Shown here one piece after another: positions 5,494 to 5,580 of a stretch of 5,580 nucleotides of DNA (positions are counted from its first letter, which is position 1; every line of letters begins with the position of its first letter). The stretch comes from an uncultured Eubacteriales bacterium (GTDB lineage Bacteria; Bacillota; Clostridia; Oscillospirales; Oscillospiraceae), in NCBI GenBank assembly GCA_900550615.1, contig URSX01000104.1:1-5580 (forward strand), read 5' to 3'. The notes beneath the pieces are model-generated. The model had not been told where the DNA came from and ran no database searches. It saw nothing but the letters and a program-made list of their open reading frames with translations. A program made the position numbers and the translations under genes.

Positions 5494-5580
5494 AGACTGT
5501 CGAAAATTCCTCCGGAATTTTCCGACAAAGGGCTTGCAGTCTGCTGCGCGCATAATTTGTCCGTCGCAGACGGACAAATT
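5494..5580. repeat. Structured palindromic intergenic element, cut by the window edge
   Basis: Two hairpins follow the terminator. The first pairs 5498-5510 with 5514-5527 (13 bp, one bulged C at 5523, 3-base loop TCC). The second pairs AATTTGTCCGTC (5554-5565) with GACGGACAAATT (5569-5580) perfectly over 12 bp around GCA, and may extend past the window. AGACTG (5494-5499) and CAGTCT (5537-5542) form a further inverted repeat enclosing the first hairpin. No convincing ORF crosses this stretch. It resembles a dispersed palindromic repeat or a folded 3' untranslated region of the convergent gene; which one cannot be told from one copy. Confidence 0.5.

Noticed and set aside
4911..5528. Minus-strand open frames overlapping cwlJ and gerQ (4760-5197, 4911-5528, 5353-5577)
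   Set aside because: They lie opposite two recognisable genes with good ribosome binding sites, show no domain, and the latter two would run through the terminator hairpin at 5457-5488.
5494..5580. CRISPR array or transposon end at the right edge
   Set aside because: No direct repeat of constant length with spacers is present, and there is no transposase or target-site duplication in view; the hairpins differ in sequence from each other.
1..5580. tRNA, rRNA or riboswitch
   Set aside because: No tRNA cloverleaf ending, rRNA segment or known riboswitch core was recognised by reading both strands; the non-coding stretches are short and are explained by promoters and hairpins.

Overview
The window looks like chromosomal DNA from an anaerobic, endospore-forming member of the Clostridia. 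It is GC-rich for that group (coding regions look close to 60% GC by eye), so an Oscillospiraceae/Ruminococcaceae-type gut Firmicute is the best guess. The reasons are a clostridial-style PhoB/PhoR pair, an AGGAGG ribosome binding site, a SigA-type promoter, and a CwlJ-GerQ pair, which occurs only in spore formers. The family assignment is an inference from composition and gene style; no taxonomic marker is present.

Layout. Positions 1-80 hold a short perfect hairpin and no gene. Positions 81-2377 (minus strand) hold a two-gene operon: a PhoB/PhoP-like response regulator (1703-2377) followed, with an ATGA overlap, by a PhoR-like histidine kinase (81-1706). Positions 2378-2589 are an AT-rich divergent intergenic region. 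It has a TATAAT promoter for the regulator operon, a Pho-box-like direct repeat with 11-bp period upstream of it, and a TCGACA-N17-TATACT promoter facing the other way. Positions 2590-4350 (plus) encode a Na+/phosphate cotransporter with a C-terminal PhoU-like domain, closed by a strong intrinsic terminator at 4366-4405. Positions 4483-4923 and 4938-5450 (plus) are a tight pair encoding a CwlJ-like spore cortex hydrolase and a GerQ-like spore coat protein. Positions 5451-5580 are non-coding and dense in hairpins. The first of these is an intrinsic terminator for a minus-strand gene that must lie to the right of the window, and the others look like a structured intergenic repeat cut by the window edge.

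How the genes work together. The left two thirds is a phosphate module: a Pi-responsive two-component system, apparently autoregulated, divergent from a Pi transporter that carries its own PhoU-type domain. The right third is an unrelated sporulation/germination module: CwlJ degrades cortex peptidoglycan during germination, and GerQ in Bacillus is needed to place CwlJ in the coat. I see no novel defence or mobile system. The most interesting points are the Pho-box-like repeat, the divergent GerQ with a lysine-poor N-terminus, the 14-bp palindrome upstream of cwlJ, and the multi-hairpin element at the right edge.
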